From Streptomyces globisporus (GTDB taxonomy: Bacteria > Actinomycetota > Actinomycetes > Streptomycetales > Streptomycetaceae), in assembly GCA_014649555.1 (NCBI GenBank), contig BMTG01000014.1, positions 1 to 64,000 on the forward strand: a stretch of DNA of 64,000 nucleotides. Direction: 5' to 3'. Position numbers and translations under genes: made by a program. This document shows positions 51,485 through 60,967 of the stretch, in pieces. Under the pieces are notes generated by a model, which did not search any database, was not told the origin of the DNA, and saw nothing but the letters and a program-made list of their open reading frames with translations. Numbering within the stretch: the first letter of the stretch is position 1; every line of letters begins with the position of its first letter.

Positions 51485-51897
51485 CCGCCCACCCTCTTCC
51501 TTGCAGGTCATGTGCGCCGAAGTGCATAGAAGTGCGCCGAAGTGCGTCGAAGTACCGACGGCGGCGCGGCCAAATTCGCACGCAGTCCCGCACAGGCAAG
51601 GGCGACATACCGAATGAAAAGCTTTTTATTCACCAATAGGAGTTATCAAATAGCCCGAACGCCTCCGGCCTGAACCGGACGGACCCCGAGCCCGTGCCAT
51701 CAGATGACCCCGTTCGGATGGCCGGAAATGTCGCACGCCACGCGTCGTTCGGCGGCCCTCGAACGCGGAGCGGGATCATGGCCCCATACACGAGAACACA
51801 GGTCTAAACCAATTCCCGGCAGGCCCTTGTCACCCGGCCTCGCGCCTGATGAGCTATGCCCCGGGACACAACGGACACCCTGGGACTGGGAGAAGTC
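51485..51897. other. 413-bp divergent intergenic region between deacetylase-like gene and acs
   Basis: Directly upstream of the deacetylase gene (51512-51555) is a degenerate tandem AAGTGCG(C/T)CG repeat of four to five units. At 51610-51655 an AT-rich island (GAAAAGCTTTTTATTCACC) stands out and may hold a promoter. The longer acs frame starting at 51856 lacks a ribosome-binding site. Confidence 0.55.
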
Positions 51898-53856
51898 GTG
51901 AGCAACGAGAGCCTGGCCAACCTGCTTCGGGAAGAGCGGAAGTTCGCTCCGCCTGCCGAGCTGGCCGCCAACGCCAACGTCACCGCAGAGGCGTACGAGC
52001 AGGCCGAGGCGGACCGGCTGGGCTTCTGGGCCGAGCAGGCCCGCCGCCTGACGTGGGCCACCGAGCCGACCGAGACCCTCGACTGGAGCAACCCGCCCTT
52101 CGCCAAGTGGTTCGCGGACGGCAAGCTGAACGTCGCGTACAACTGCGTGGACCGCCACGTCGAGGCGGGCAACGGCGACCGGGTCGCCATCCACTTCGAG
52201 GGCGAGCCGGGCGACAGCCGGGCCATCACCTACGCGGAGCTGAAGGACGAGGTCTCCCGGGCCGCCAACGCGCTCACCGAGCTGGGTGTCGGCAAGGGCG
52301 ACCGGGTGGCCGTCTATCTGCCGATGATCCCCGAGGCCGCCGTCGCGATGCTGGCCTGCGCCCGCATCGGCGCCGCGCACTCCGTGGTCTTCGGCGGCTT
52401 CTCGGCCGACGCCATCGCCGCCCGTATCAAGGACGCGGACGCCAAGGTCGTCATCACGGCCGACGGCGGCTACCGCCGCGGCAAGCCCTCCGCGCTGAAG
52501 CCCGCCGTCGACGACGCCGTATCCCGGTTCGACACCGTCGAGCACGTCCTCGTCGTCCGCCGCACCGGCCAGGACACCGCCTGGACCGAGGGCCGCGACG
52601 TCTGGTGGCACGAGATCACCGCCCGGCAGTCCGCCGAGCACACCCCCGAGGCCTTCGACGCGGAGCAGCCGCTCTTCATCCTCTACACCTCGGGCACCAC
52701 GGGTAAGCCGAAGGGCATCCTGCACACCTCCGGCGGCTACCTCACCCAGGCGTCGTACACGCACCACGCGGTCTTCGACCTCAAGCCGGAGACCGACGTC
52801 TACTGGTGCACCGCCGACATCGGCTGGGTGACCGGCCACTCGTACATCGTCTACGGGCCGCTGGCCAACGGCGCGACCCAGGTCATGTACGAGGGCACCC
52901 CGGACACCCCGCACCAGGGCCGGTTCTGGGAGATCGTGCAGAAGTACGGCGTCACGATCCTCTACACCGCCCCGACGGCGATCCGTACGTTCATGAAGTG
53001 GGGCGACGACATCCCCGCCAAGTTCGACCTGTCCTCGCTCCGCGTCCTCGGTTCGGTCGGCGAGCCGATCAACCCCGAGGCGTGGATGTGGTACCGGAAG
53101 AACATCGGCGCCGACAAGTGCCCCATCGTGGACACCTGGTGGCAGACCGAGACCGGCGCGATGATGATCTCGCCGCTGCCCGGTGTGACGGAGACGAAGC
53201 CGGGAAGCGCCCAGCGCGCGCTGCCGGGCATCTCCGCCACCGTCGTGGACGACGAGGCCAACGAGGTGCCGAACGGCGGGGGCGGCTACCTCGTCCTCAC
53301 CGAGCCGTGGCCCTCCATGCTCCGCACCATCTGGGGCGACGACCAGCGCTTCATCGACACCTACTGGTCGCGCTTCGCGGACAAGTACTTCGCGGGCGAC
53401 GGCGCGAAGAAGGACGAGGACGGCGACGTCTGGCTGCTCGGCCGGGTCGACGACGTCATGCTCGTCTCCGGGCACAACATCTCGACCACCGAGGTCGAGT
53501 CGGCCCTCGTCTCCCACCCGTCGGTCGCCGAGGCCGCCGTGGTCGGCGCGGCCGACGAGACGACCGGCCAGGCCATCGTGGCGTTCGTGATCCTGCGCGG
53601 TACGGCGACCGCGTCCGACGAGCTGGTCGCGGACCTGCGCAACCACGTGGGCACGACGCTCGGCCCGATCGCCAAGCCCAAGCGGGTGCTGCCGGTCGCC
53701 GAGCTGCCGAAGACCCGGTCCGGCAAGATCATGCGCCGCCTGCTGCGCGATGTCGCCGAGAACCGCGAGCTGGGCGACGTCACGACACTGACCGACTCCT
53801 CGGTGATGGACCTGATCACCACCCAGCTCCCGGCCTCCTCGTCCGACGAGGACTGA
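51898..53856 (+). CDS. acs: Acetyl-CoA synthetase
   Basis: A 652-residue AMP-forming synthetase. GTG 51898 with GGGAG seven bases upstream gives the family N-terminus [18 protein letters not shown]. Motifs: [41 protein letters not shown], and the regulatory acetylation lysine (Lys610) in [11 protein letters not shown]. It converts acetate to acetyl-CoA via acetyl-AMP. Acetylation by a Pat-type enzyme and removal by sirtuin is expected from the family. A strong terminator follows at 53895. Confidence 0.97.
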   Translation: MSNESLANLLREERKFAPPAELAANANVTAEAYEQAEADRLGFWAEQARRLTWATEPTETLDWSNPPFAKWFADGKLNVAYNCVDRHVEAGNGDRVAIHFEGEPGDSRAITYAELKDEVSRAANALTELGVGKGDRVAVYLPMIPEAAVAMLACARIGAAHSVVFGGFSADAIAARIKDADAKVVITADGGYRRGKPSALKPAVDDAVSRFDTVEHVLVVRRTGQDTAWTEGRDVWWHEITARQSAEHTPEAFDAEQPLFILYTSGTTGKPKGILHTSGGYLTQASYTHHAVFDLKPETDVYWCTADIGWVTGHSYIVYGPLANGATQVMYEGTPDTPHQGRFWEIVQKYGVTILYTAPTAIRTFMKWGDDIPAKFDLSSLRVLGSVGEPINPEAWMWYRKNIGADKCPIVDTWWQTETGAMMISPLPGVTETKPGSAQRALPGISATVVDDEANEVPNGGGGYLVLTEPWPSMLRTIWGDDQRFIDTYWSRFADKYFAGDGAKKDEDGDVWLLGRVDDVMLVSGHNISTTEVESALVSHPSVAEAAVVGAADETTGQAIVAFVILRGTATASDELVADLRNHVGTTLGPIAKPKRVLPVAELPKTRSGKIMRRLLRDVAENRELGDVTTLTDSSVMDLITTQLPASSSDED

Positions 53857-53894
53857 CGGCTCCGTCAGGACAGACACACCACAGCTGTACGGCT

Positions 53895-53931
53895 CCGATG
53901 GGCACCCGGCGACGCGCCGGGTGCCCATCGG
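53895..53931 (+). terminator. Terminator of acs
   Basis: A 16-bp perfect stem (53895-53910 with 53916-53931) and 5-base loop lie 39 bp past the acs stop codon. Confidence 0.85.
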
Positions 53932-53974
53932 GCATGCAGGCCGACGATCACCTCGTACGATCACGCTCCGCACG

Positions 53975-54107
53975 CCCCAGGTAGGGTGGACGCTCCACCG
54001 ACACATTCGGACAACTTCAGAGAACATCTCCACAGGGGCGCCGGGAAGTCTGGTCGGCATGTCGACCGACCATGCCCGTACACCGTCCCCGCCTGGAGGT
54101 TTCTCCC
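53975..54107 (+). promoter_or_regulatory. Promoter and structured leader of nhaA
   Basis: A TAGGGT block near 53983 looks like a Streptomyces -10 element. Downstream are a GGTGGA/TCCACC hairpin (about 53986-54000) and a larger one with CGGG (54042-54045) paired to CCCG (54075-54078) outside TGGTCGG (54051-54057) paired to CCGACCA (54066-54072). GGAGG at 54095-54099 precedes the GTG start. A leader of about 115 nt with this folding ahead of a cation antiporter gene suggests RNA-based control, possibly ion sensing; I could not assign it to a known riboswitch class. Confidence 0.5.
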
Positions 54108-55529
54108 GTGGCACCGCCCACCCAGGACACCCCGCCCACGCCCGCCCCGCCGCGCCGACCCCTGCTCGGCAGGCTCTCGCTCCCCGAGCGGAACTACGTG
54201 GCGGAGGCCCTCCGTACCGAGACGGTCGGCGGCGTGCTGCTGCTGGTGGCGGCGGTCGCCGCACTCGTCTGGGCCAACACGTTCGGCGGCTCATACGAGC
54301 AGGTCAGCGACTTCCACTTCGGCCTCGGTGCCCTCGGCCTGGACCTCTCCGTGGCGCACTGGGCGGCGGACGGACTCCTCGCCGTCTTCTTCTTCGTCGC
54401 CGGTGTCGAGCTCAAGCGCGAACTGGTCGCGGGCGAACTCCGCGATCCGAAGGCCGCGGCCCTCCCCGTGGTGGCGGCCCTCTGCGGTATGGCCGTGCCC
54501 GCCCTCGTCTACTTCCTCACCACCGTCATCGGCGGCGGCTCGACGAACGGCTGGGCGGTCCCCACGGCCACCGACATCGCCTTCGCCCTCGCCGTCCTCG
54601 CGGTGATCGGCACCTCGCTGCCGTCCGCGCTGCGCGCCTTCCTGCTCACCCTGGCCGTCGTCGACGACCTCTTCGCGATCCTGATCATCGCGGTGTTCTT
54701 CACCTCGGACCTGAACTTCCTGGCCCTCGGCGGAGCCGTCCTCGGCCTCGTCGTCTTCCACCTCCTCCTGCGTTTCGAGGTACGGGGCTGGTACGTCTAC
54801 GTCCCGCTCGCCCTGGTCATCTGGGGCCTGATGTACAACAGCGGCGTCCACGCCACCATCGCCGGCGTCGCCATGGGCCTGATGCTGCGCTGCAGCCGGC
54901 GCGAGGGCGAGAAGTACTCCCCCGGTGAGCACATCGAGCATCTCGTCCGCCCGCTGTCGGCCGGGATCGCCGTCCCGCTGTTCGCCCTGTTCTCGGCCGG
55001 CGTCGCGCTGAACGGCGAGGCGCTGGCCGGCGTCTTCACCCGGCCCGAGACGCTCGGCGTCGTCCTCGGTCTCGTCGTCGGCAAGACTGTCGGCATCTTC
55101 GGCGGCACCTATCTGGCCGCCCGCTTCACCAAGGCCGAGCTGAACAAGGACCTGGCCTGGGCCGACGTCCTCGCCCTCGCCTCACTCGCCGGCATCGGGT
55201 TCACGGTCTCGCTCCTCATCGGCGAGCTCGCGTTCGAGGGCGATCCGGAGATGGTCAACGAGATCAAGGCCGCCGTCCTGATCGGCTCGCTGACCGCGGC
55301 CCTGCTCGCCTGTGTGCTCCTGAAACTCCGAGTCCGCAAGTACAAGGAGTTGTACGACGCCGAGGAGCTGGACGAGGACGAATCCGGGGTACCGGACGTC
55401 TACGAGCAGGATGATCCGGAATATCACCTGCGGATGGCCGCCATCCACGAGCGCAAGGCGGCCGAACACCGCCGTCTCGCCGAAGAGCGGGCGGGGGCAG
55501 CGCGCAACAAGCCGAACAGTCCGGCATGA
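54108..55529 (+). CDS. nhaA: Na+/H+ antiporter NhaA
   Basis: A 473-residue membrane antiporter. GTG 54108 follows GGAGG by eight bases. Family blocks: FFVAGVELKRELVAGEL, PTATDIAFALAVLAVIG, and the ion-binding Asp pair in LAVVDDLFAILIIA. The core of about 400 residues is followed by a C-terminal acidic cytoplasmic tail with a predicted helix (YHLRMAAIHERKAAEHRRLAEE). It exchanges Na+ or Li+ for protons. A structured leader precedes it; a holin-like gene follows at 40 bp. Confidence 0.95.
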   Translation: MAPPTQDTPPTPAPPRRPLLGRLSLPERNYVAEALRTETVGGVLLLVAAVAALVWANTFGGSYEQVSDFHFGLGALGLDLSVAHWAADGLLAVFFFVAGVELKRELVAGELRDPKAAALPVVAALCGMAVPALVYFLTTVIGGGSTNGWAVPTATDIAFALAVLAVIGTSLPSALRAFLLTLAVVDDLFAILIIAVFFTSDLNFLALGGAVLGLVVFHLLLRFEVRGWYVYVPLALVIWGLMYNSGVHATIAGVAMGLMLRCSRREGEKYSPGEHIEHLVRPLSAGIAVPLFALFSAGVALNGEALAGVFTRPETLGVVLGLVVGKTVGIFGGTYLAARFTKAELNKDLAWADVLALASLAGIGFTVSLLIGELAFEGDPEMVNEIKAAVLIGSLTAALLACVLLKLRVRKYKELYDAEELDEDESGVPDVYEQDDPEYHLRMAAIHERKAAEHRRLAEERAGAARNKPNSPA

Positions 55530-55569
55530 TCTGACATCGGATGTGTCGAAGACGGAGAGGGAGTCAGGG

Positions 55570-56109
55570 ATGAGCGACCCCGGCAACTACGCGGGCAGCA
55601 CGGACCGCAGCATCGGGCAGCTGGTCGCCTCGGCGACGGCCGAGATGTCCGCGCTGGTGCACGACGAGATCGCCCTGGCCAAGGCGGAGGTCCGGCAGGA
55701 CGTCAAGCGCGGGGCGATCGGCAGTGCGGCGTTCATCGCCGCGGGCGTGCTGCTGCTGTTCACGATGCCGATGCTGAGCTTCGCGGCCGCGTACGGGATC
55801 CACAACCTGGGCCTGGGCCTGGCGTGGTCCTTCCTGATCGTGGCCGGCGCCTTCATCCTGCTGGCCGCCCTGATCGCGTTCATCGGTCTGCGGAAGTTCA
55901 AGAAGATCAAGCCGCCGGAGAAGTCCATCGCCTCCGCCAAGCAGACCGCCGCCGTCCTGCAGAAGGCCAAGCCGCATCCGCGCCCCTCGATCGAGGCCGC
56001 CGCGATCATCGAGCGCTCCGCCGTCTCCGGCAGCTCCCTGGCGAAGAAGAGCATCGAGGGCGGCTCCGGTCAGGACAAGGCCGGGACTGTGGCACGCTCG
56101 TCCACATGA
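55570..56109 (+). CDS. Phage-holin-like (DUF1469, Actinobacterial holin-X) membrane protein
   Basis: A 179-residue protein with ATG 55570 after GGGAG. The N-terminal part (STDRSIGQLVASATAEMSALVHDEIALAKAEVRQD) is an amphipathic helix typical of the family, followed by two long hydrophobic segments (residues about 50-75 and 82-108) and a basic C-terminus. Despite the family name it is a chromosomal housekeeping-type protein and no phage genes are near. It overlaps the next gene by ATGA. Confidence 0.85.
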   Translation: MSDPGNYAGSTDRSIGQLVASATAEMSALVHDEIALAKAEVRQDVKRGAIGSAAFIAAGVLLLFTMPMLSFAAAYGIHNLGLGLAWSFLIVAGAFILLAALIAFIGLRKFKKIKPPEKSIASAKQTAAVLQKAKPHPRPSIEAAAIIERSAVSGSSLAKKSIEGGSGQDKAGTVARSST

Positions 56110-57128
56110 CCGTTCCCGATTCCAGAGCATTCGGCCCGACGGGTCCCGCGGACCCGGAGGGTCCGGCCGCCCCGTCCGACCCGGCCACGGCCCCCTCGGG
56201 CCGGGGTGCGGCCGGAGGGCCGGTGCGGCTCGACGGCCCCTGGACCCACCGCGACGTGGCGGCCAACGGTGCGCGTTTCCACATCGCCGAGCTGGGCGAG
56301 GGGCCGCTCGTGCTCCTGCTGCACGGCTTCCCGCAGTTCTGGTGGACCTGGCGCCACCAGATGACCGCGCTCGCCGACGCTGGTTTCCGGGCGGTCGCGA
56401 TGGACCTGCGCGGGGTGGGCGGCAGCGACCGTACGCCGCGCGGTTACGACCCCGCCAACCTGGCCCTCGACGTCACCGGCGTGATCCGCTCCCTCGGTGA
56501 GCCCGACGCGGCCCTGGTCGGCCACGACCTCGGCGGGTACCTCGCCTGGACGGCCGCCGTGATGCGGCCCAAGCTGGTCCGCCGGCTCGTCGTCTCCTCG
56601 ATGCCGCACCCGCGCCGCTGGCGCTCCTCGATGCTGTCGGACTTCGCCCAGTCGCGGGCCGGTTCGTACGTCTGGGGCTTCCAGCGCCCGTGGCTGCCTG
56701 AGCGTCAACTCCTGGCGGACGACGCCGCCCTGGTGGGGAACCTCATCCAGGACTGGGCGGGCCCCCGCACCCCGGAGTTCCCCGACGAGGAGACCCTGGA
56801 CGTCTACCGGCGGGCCATGAGCATCCCCTCGACCGCCCACTGCTCGATCGAGCCGTACCGCTGGATGGTGCGGTCGATGGCGCGCCCCGACGGGATCCAG
56901 TTCAACCGGCGGATGAAGCGCCCGGTCCGGGTGCCCACGCTGCACCTGCACGGGTCGCTCGATCCGGCGGTCCGCACCCGCAGTTCGGCCGGGTCCGGCC
57001 AGTACGTCGAGGCGCCCTACCGGTGGCGACTTTTCGACGGTGTCGGGCACTTCCCGCACGAGGAGGACCCGATCGGCTTCTCCACCGAACTCATCAACTG
57101 GCTCAAGGACCCCGAGCCGGACCGGTAG
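56106..57128 (+). CDS. Alpha/beta hydrolase, epoxide-hydrolase-like
   Basis: A 340-residue protein. The first 40 residues are Pro/Ala/Gly-rich. The hydrolase core has HGFPQFWWTW (oxyanion HGxP), the nucleophile elbow GHDLGG with Asp rather than Ser, and the C-terminal GVGHFPHEE histidine. This Asp-nucleophile pattern is that of soluble epoxide hydrolases and haloalkane dehalogenases. Translation is coupled to the upstream holin-like gene by ATGA. Substrate unknown. Confidence 0.9.
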   Translation: MTVPDSRAFGPTGPADPEGPAAPSDPATAPSGRGAAGGPVRLDGPWTHRDVAANGARFHIAELGEGPLVLLLHGFPQFWWTWRHQMTALADAGFRAVAMDLRGVGGSDRTPRGYDPANLALDVTGVIRSLGEPDAALVGHDLGGYLAWTAAVMRPKLVRRLVVSSMPHPRRWRSSMLSDFAQSRAGSYVWGFQRPWLPERQLLADDAALVGNLIQDWAGPRTPEFPDEETLDVYRRAMSIPSTAHCSIEPYRWMVRSMARPDGIQFNRRMKRPVRVPTLHLHGSLDPAVRTRSSAGSGQYVEAPYRWRLFDGVGHFPHEEDPIGFSTELINWLKDPEPDR

Positions 57129-57502
57129 CCGCCGGACCCGCCCGGGCACAGGTGTCCGACGAACAGCCAATTGCCTGCCGCATAGGCCAATTGGCTGACT
57201 CGCGCACGATTACCGACCTTGGGTCACGGGCAGACGTCGGGGTATGGGCTGGACGCACGACTTCACTGACGAAGCACGCAACCGCCGCTCCACCGTCTCA
57301 GCCGGTGTGAGCACTCATGAGGGGGGCGGCCCTCGCGGCCGGGTGCACCAAGTGCATGACCTTCACCGTTCCCGTCTCGGGATTTCCCGCATCCTCCGCC
57401 GTCGGGCCCGCTGGGTCTCGGCGCGCCTCCGCCACCCCCGTAACTGACCCTCGCCAAAGGCTCCCGGGGGCTCTTGAAGCTCCCCGGGGGCCCCTGAGGC
57501 GC
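57129..57502. other. 374-bp convergent intergenic region
   Basis: AGCCAATTG (57165-57173) is perfectly inverted at 57188-57196, a rare AT-containing repeat that could terminate the hydrolase operon or bind a protein. A second hairpin of 11 bp with one mismatch (57459-57469 with 57482-57492) lies just past the marP stop on the minus strand. Short open frames here are not convincing. Confidence 0.55.
57459..57492 (-). terminator. Terminator of marP
   Basis: GGCTCCCGGGG and CCCCGGGGGCC form an 11-bp stem with one G-T type mismatch, 11 bp downstream of the marP stop on the minus strand. Confidence 0.6.
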
Positions 57503-58708
57503 TCAGAGGGCGCAACCCTGGCTGTCGACCTGCTGGTTGGCGGCGCGGCCGATCTCGATGTCCTCGCGGATCTCGTCCGCCGTCAGCGCGTAGCCGGTGT
57601 CCGGGTCGTCGAGCGACTTGGCGAACACCACTCCGTACACCTTTCCGTCCGGAGTGAGCAGCGGGCCGCCGGAGTTGCCCTGGCGTACGGTCGCGAAGAG
57701 CGAGTACACATCGCGGCGCACCGTGCCCCGGTGGTAGATGTCCGGGCCGTCGGCGTTGATCCGGGCGCGGACGCGGGCCGAGCGCACGTCGTACGCGCCG
57801 TTCTCGGGGAAGCCCGCGACGATCGCGCTGTCGCCGGTCTCCGCGTCGTCGTCGGGTCCGGTGAACTGCAGCGGCCTGGCTTGGAGGTCGGGGACGTCCA
57901 GGACCGCGATGTCGCGCTGCCAGTCGTAGAGGACGACCTTCGCGTCGTACAGCCGGCCCTCGCCGCCGATCTGGACGGTGGGCTCGTCCACGCCGCCGAC
58001 CACGTGGGCGTTGGTCATCACCCGGCGCTCGGAGAAGACGAAGCCGGTCCCTTCGAGGACCTTGCCGCAGCTCGGGGCCGTACCCACGACCTTGACGATC
58101 GACTTCTTGGCGCGGGCCGCCACCGGGCTGCCCACGAGGGCCGGGTCCGGGGCCTTCACCTCGGTGATCGGCTCGTTGGCGAACGGGCTGAAGACCTGCG
58201 GGAAGCCGTTCTGCGCGAGGACGGAGGAGAAGTCCTGGAACCAGCTGGGCGCCTGGTTCGGCATCACCCGGTCGACGCCGAGCAGCACCGAGGAGGTGCG
58301 GACCTCCTTGCCGAGGGTCGGCAGCGAGGTGCCCGCGAGCAGCAGGCCGATCATCCAGGCCACCAGCAGCATGGCCACCACGTTGACCAGAGCGCCGCCG
58401 GTGGCGTCCAGGGCGCGCGCGGGCGACCAGGTGATGTAGCGGCGGAGTTTGTTGCCCAGGTGGGTGGTGAAGGCCTGGCCGATCGAGGCGCAGATGATCA
58501 CGACGACGACCGCGCCGATGGCGACCGCCGTGGAGACCTCGGCGTCCTCGGTCACCCGGTCCCAGATGACCGGCAGCAGATAGATGGCGACGAGGCCGCC
58601 CCCGAGGAAACCGATCACCGACAGGATGCCGACGACGAAACCCTGGCGATAGCCGATGACCGCGAACCACACGGCAGCCAGCAGCAGCAGGATGTCCAGC
58701 ACGTTCAC
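57503..58708 (-). CDS. MarP family membrane-anchored serine protease
   Basis: A 401-residue protein. Four N-terminal hydrophobic segments (CvpA-like; NVLDILLLLAAVWFAVIGYRQGF onward) precede an extracytoplasmic trypsin-like domain. The catalytic triad is visible: His in TNAHVVGG, Asp in RDIAVLDV and Ser in RQGNSGGPLL. GTG 58708 starts the family N-terminus; a 54-residue upstream extension was dropped. The mycobacterial relative MarP is needed for acid and oxidative stress resistance. It follows the Nudix gene by 91 bp. Confidence 0.92.
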   Translation of the reverse strand: MNVLDILLLLAAVWFAVIGYRQGFVVGILSVIGFLGGGLVAIYLLPVIWDRVTEDAEVSTAVAIGAVVVVIICASIGQAFTTHLGNKLRRYITWSPARALDATGGALVNVVAMLLVAWMIGLLLAGTSLPTLGKEVRTSSVLLGVDRVMPNQAPSWFQDFSSVLAQNGFPQVFSPFANEPITEVKAPDPALVGSPVAARAKKSIVKVVGTAPSCGKVLEGTGFVFSERRVMTNAHVVGGVDEPTVQIGGEGRLYDAKVVLYDWQRDIAVLDVPDLQARPLQFTGPDDDAETGDSAIVAGFPENGAYDVRSARVRARINADGPDIYHRGTVRRDVYSLFATVRQGNSGGPLLTPDGKVYGVVFAKSLDDPDTGYALTADEIREDIEIGRAANQQVDSQGCAL

Positions 58709-58799
58709 CGTCGGTAGCCTCGCAGTTTCGTCACCTGGCCCGTCGGTGGTGACGGGGTCCGGGCCGGGCCCGGAACAGCGCAGCAGAACAGCCAGCGTG

Positions 58800-59561
58800 T
58801 CATGCGCGCCAGTCGAGCGGCACCTGTCTGGCCCTGTCCCAGGGGCGTTCCCATCCCGCGTAGTGCACAATCCGGTCGATCACTCCGGCCGTGAATCCCC
58901 AGACCAGGGCGGATTCGACCAGGAATGCCGGGCCGCTGTGCCCGCTCGGGTGAACAGCCGTCGCCCGGTTCTCGGGATCCGTGAGATCCGCCACGGGAAC
59001 CGTGAAGACCCGGGCCGTCTCGGCCGGATCGACCACCCCGACCGGACTGGGCGCCCGCCACCAGCCGAGCACGGGCGTCACGACGAAGCTGCTGACCGGG
59101 ATGTAGAGCCGGGGCAGCACACCGAAGAGCTGTACGCCCCGGGGGTCGAGCCCGGTCTCCTCCTCGGCCTCGCGCAGCGCGGCGCGCAGGGGCCCGGTGG
59201 TGGCCTGGTCGCCGTCCTCGGGATCCAGCGCGCCCCCGGGGAAGGACGGCTGCCCGGCGTGGGAGCGCAACGTCCCGGCCCGCTCCATGAGCAGCAGCTC
59301 GGGTCCGCGCTCCCCCTCGCCGAACAGGATCAGCACGGCGGACTGCCGGCCCGCTCCGCTCTCGGGCGGCAGGAAACGGCTGAGCTGCTGCGGCCGGACG
59401 CTGCGCGCGGCGCCGGCGACGGGGTCGAGCCACGCGGGCAGGCCGTCGGTGGTGACGTCGACGGCCATGCCGGGAACACGGCTGACGGGGCCGTGGCCCG
59501 GCGGGCTCCCGGCGGGGCCGTTCCCGGTCTGCGCCGTGCTGTGTGTATGCGTGTGCGTCAT
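58800..59561 (-). CDS. Nudix hydrolase, CoA pyrophosphatase-like
   Basis: A 253-residue protein with a Nudix box from GGALDPEDG to REAEEETGLD, the G-x(n)-REAxEExG pattern with a longer spacing before it, and the SRFLPP/AVLILF/RSHAGQPSFPGG surroundings of the YeaB/CoA pyrophosphatase group. ATG 59561 was chosen (His/Thr-rich start MTHTHTH); ATG 59468 (MAVDVTTDGLPAWL) gives the conserved core and is a real alternative. It would cleave CoA or related nucleotides. Confidence 0.88.
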   Translation of the reverse strand: MTHTHTHSTAQTGNGPAGSPPGHGPVSRVPGMAVDVTTDGLPAWLDPVAGAARSVRPQQLSRFLPPESGAGRQSAVLILFGEGERGPELLLMERAGTLRSHAGQPSFPGGALDPEDGDQATTGPLRAALREAEEETGLDPRGVQLFGVLPRLYIPVSSFVVTPVLGWWRAPSPVGVVDPAETARVFTVPVADLTDPENRATAVHPSGHSGPAFLVESALVWGFTAGVIDRIVHYAGWERPWDRARQVPLDWRA

Positions 59562-59676
59562 AGGCACCCCCGTCGATTCACAACGCCTGTCATCGGCCAT
59601 TTCGTTCCGAGCCGCTCCGTCCTGGGGAAGGAATCCGCCCTGAGGGTGAACCTGAGCCATCGAACAACCCGAGGGC

Positions 59677-60597
59677 TCACCCGTTCCCCAGCGCGGGCGC
59701 GGGCTTGCCCGGATAGTCGGCGGGCGGGCTGAGCCGCTGACCGGGATAGCCGCCCATCTCGTACTTCAGGAGCTTCCTGGCCTTCTCCGGATCGGTCTCG
59801 CCCTCCCCGTACGACGGGCAGAGCGGGGCGATGGGACAGGCCCCGCAGGCGGGTTTGCGGGCGTGGCAGATCCGGCGGCCGTGGAACACGACGCGGTGCG
59901 AGAGCATCGTCCACTCGCTCTTGGGGAAGATCCCGGCGACGACCGCCTCGACCTTCACCGGGTCCTCCTCGTCCGTCCACTTCCAGCGCCGCACCAGGCG
60001 CCCGAAGTGCGTGTCGACCGTGATTCCCGGGACGCCGAAAGCATTGCCCAGAACGACATTGGCGGTCTTGCGGCCGACGCCGGGCAGCTTGACGAGGTCC
60101 TCCAGCCGCCCCGGGACCTCGCCGCCGAACTCGTCCCGGAGAGCCGCCGAGAGACCCATCAGCGACTTCGTCTTCGCCCGGAAGAACCCGGTCGGCCGGA
60201 TGATCTCCTCCATCTCCTCCGGCACCGCCGCCGCCATGTCCTCGGGCGTGGGGTACGCGGCGAAGAGCGCGGGCGTCGTCTGGTTGACCCTCAGGTCGGT
60301 GGTCTGGGCGGAGAGGACCGTGGCCACGAGGAGCTCGAAGGGATTACGGAAGTCCAGCTCGGGATGGGCGTACGGATAGACCTCGGCGAGCTCGCGGTTG
60401 ATCCGGCGCGCCCGGCGGACCATCGCGAGATGGGACTCGGCCTTCGGCGTCTTGCGCGGGGCCGCCGCCCTGGCCCCGGTGGCCGCCTTGCGGGGGGCCG
60501 AAGCCTTGCCCCCGGAGGCTGCCTTGCGCGGGGCCGCCTTGGCCTCGGTGGCGGCCTTCGTTTTCTTTCCGGTCGTGCCGGGCGTTGACGATGACAC
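59677..60597 (-). CDS. nth: Endonuclease III (DNA glycosylase/AP lyase)
   Basis: A 306-residue base-excision repair enzyme. The HhH motif [17 protein letters not shown] contains the catalytic Lys, the Asp is in [11 protein letters not shown], and the [4Fe-4S] cluster cysteines are in [20 protein letters not shown] 60597 has a perfect AGGAGG (60603-60608 complement) six bases upstream, so the 62-residue longer frame is discarded. A Lys/Ala/Pro/Arg-rich N-terminal tail of about 50 residues precedes the core (usual length about 210-220). It starts 370 bp from the divergent crp gene. Confidence 0.95.
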   Translation of the reverse strand: MSSSTPGTTGKKTKAATEAKAAPRKAASGGKASAPRKAATGARAAAPRKTPKAESHLAMVRRARRINRELAEVYPYAHPELDFRNPFELLVATVLSAQTTDLRVNQTTPALFAAYPTPEDMAAAVPEEMEEIIRPTGFFRAKTKSLMGLSAALRDEFGGEVPGRLEDLVKLPGVGRKTANVVLGNAFGVPGITVDTHFGRLVRRWKWTDEEDPVKVEAVVAGIFPKSEWTMLSHRVVFHGRRICHARKPACGACPIAPLCPSYGEGETDPEKARKLLKYEMGGYPGQRLSPPADYPGKPAPALGNG

Positions 60598-60967
60598 TGC
60601 GGACCTCCTGGCCGACTTCCCGAACGTCTTCTCCGGCCCTCCGGGGGAATGGTGCGCGTCTCCGAGGGAGCCATTCGCGGCATTCTCCGGGCGCGGCCGG
60701 GGTTGTTCGCCCACAGCGGAATCACCGCCCTTCACCACCCCGTCAGCCCCTTTGGCCTGCGCTCTCCCCGGCGATCCGGACACCCGGCCAGCCTAGGGCC
60801 AGGCACTGACAACCACCCTTGCCACGGCGTATCCGCCCCCGATCGGCCCCCTGCCGTAGGGTCCGGCACGCCCGTGCGTCAAACTGGTTTGTGATTGATC
60901 GCACTGTTTTACCGTCCGGCATGATGGGGACCACGGTTCCCTGGACAGGCCGACAAGGAGAGAACTC
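60598..60967. promoter_or_regulatory. Divergent nth/crp region with Crp-like site
   Basis: TGTGA-TTGATC-GCACT at 60890-60905 matches the Crp consensus TGTGA-N6-TCACA in the left half and 3 of 5 in the right half, 62 bp before crp, so autoregulation is plausible. GGAGAG precedes the crp GTG. The rest (60610-60880) shows nothing recognisable. Confidence 0.5.

Noticed and set aside
51700-54294. An 864-codon minus-strand open frame opposite acs
   Set aside because: Antisense to a highly conserved enzyme; Gly/Arg/Val-rich without motifs.
55570-56109. Prophage marker because of the holin-like domain
   Set aside because: The family is common in actinobacterial chromosomes and no other phage genes are nearby.
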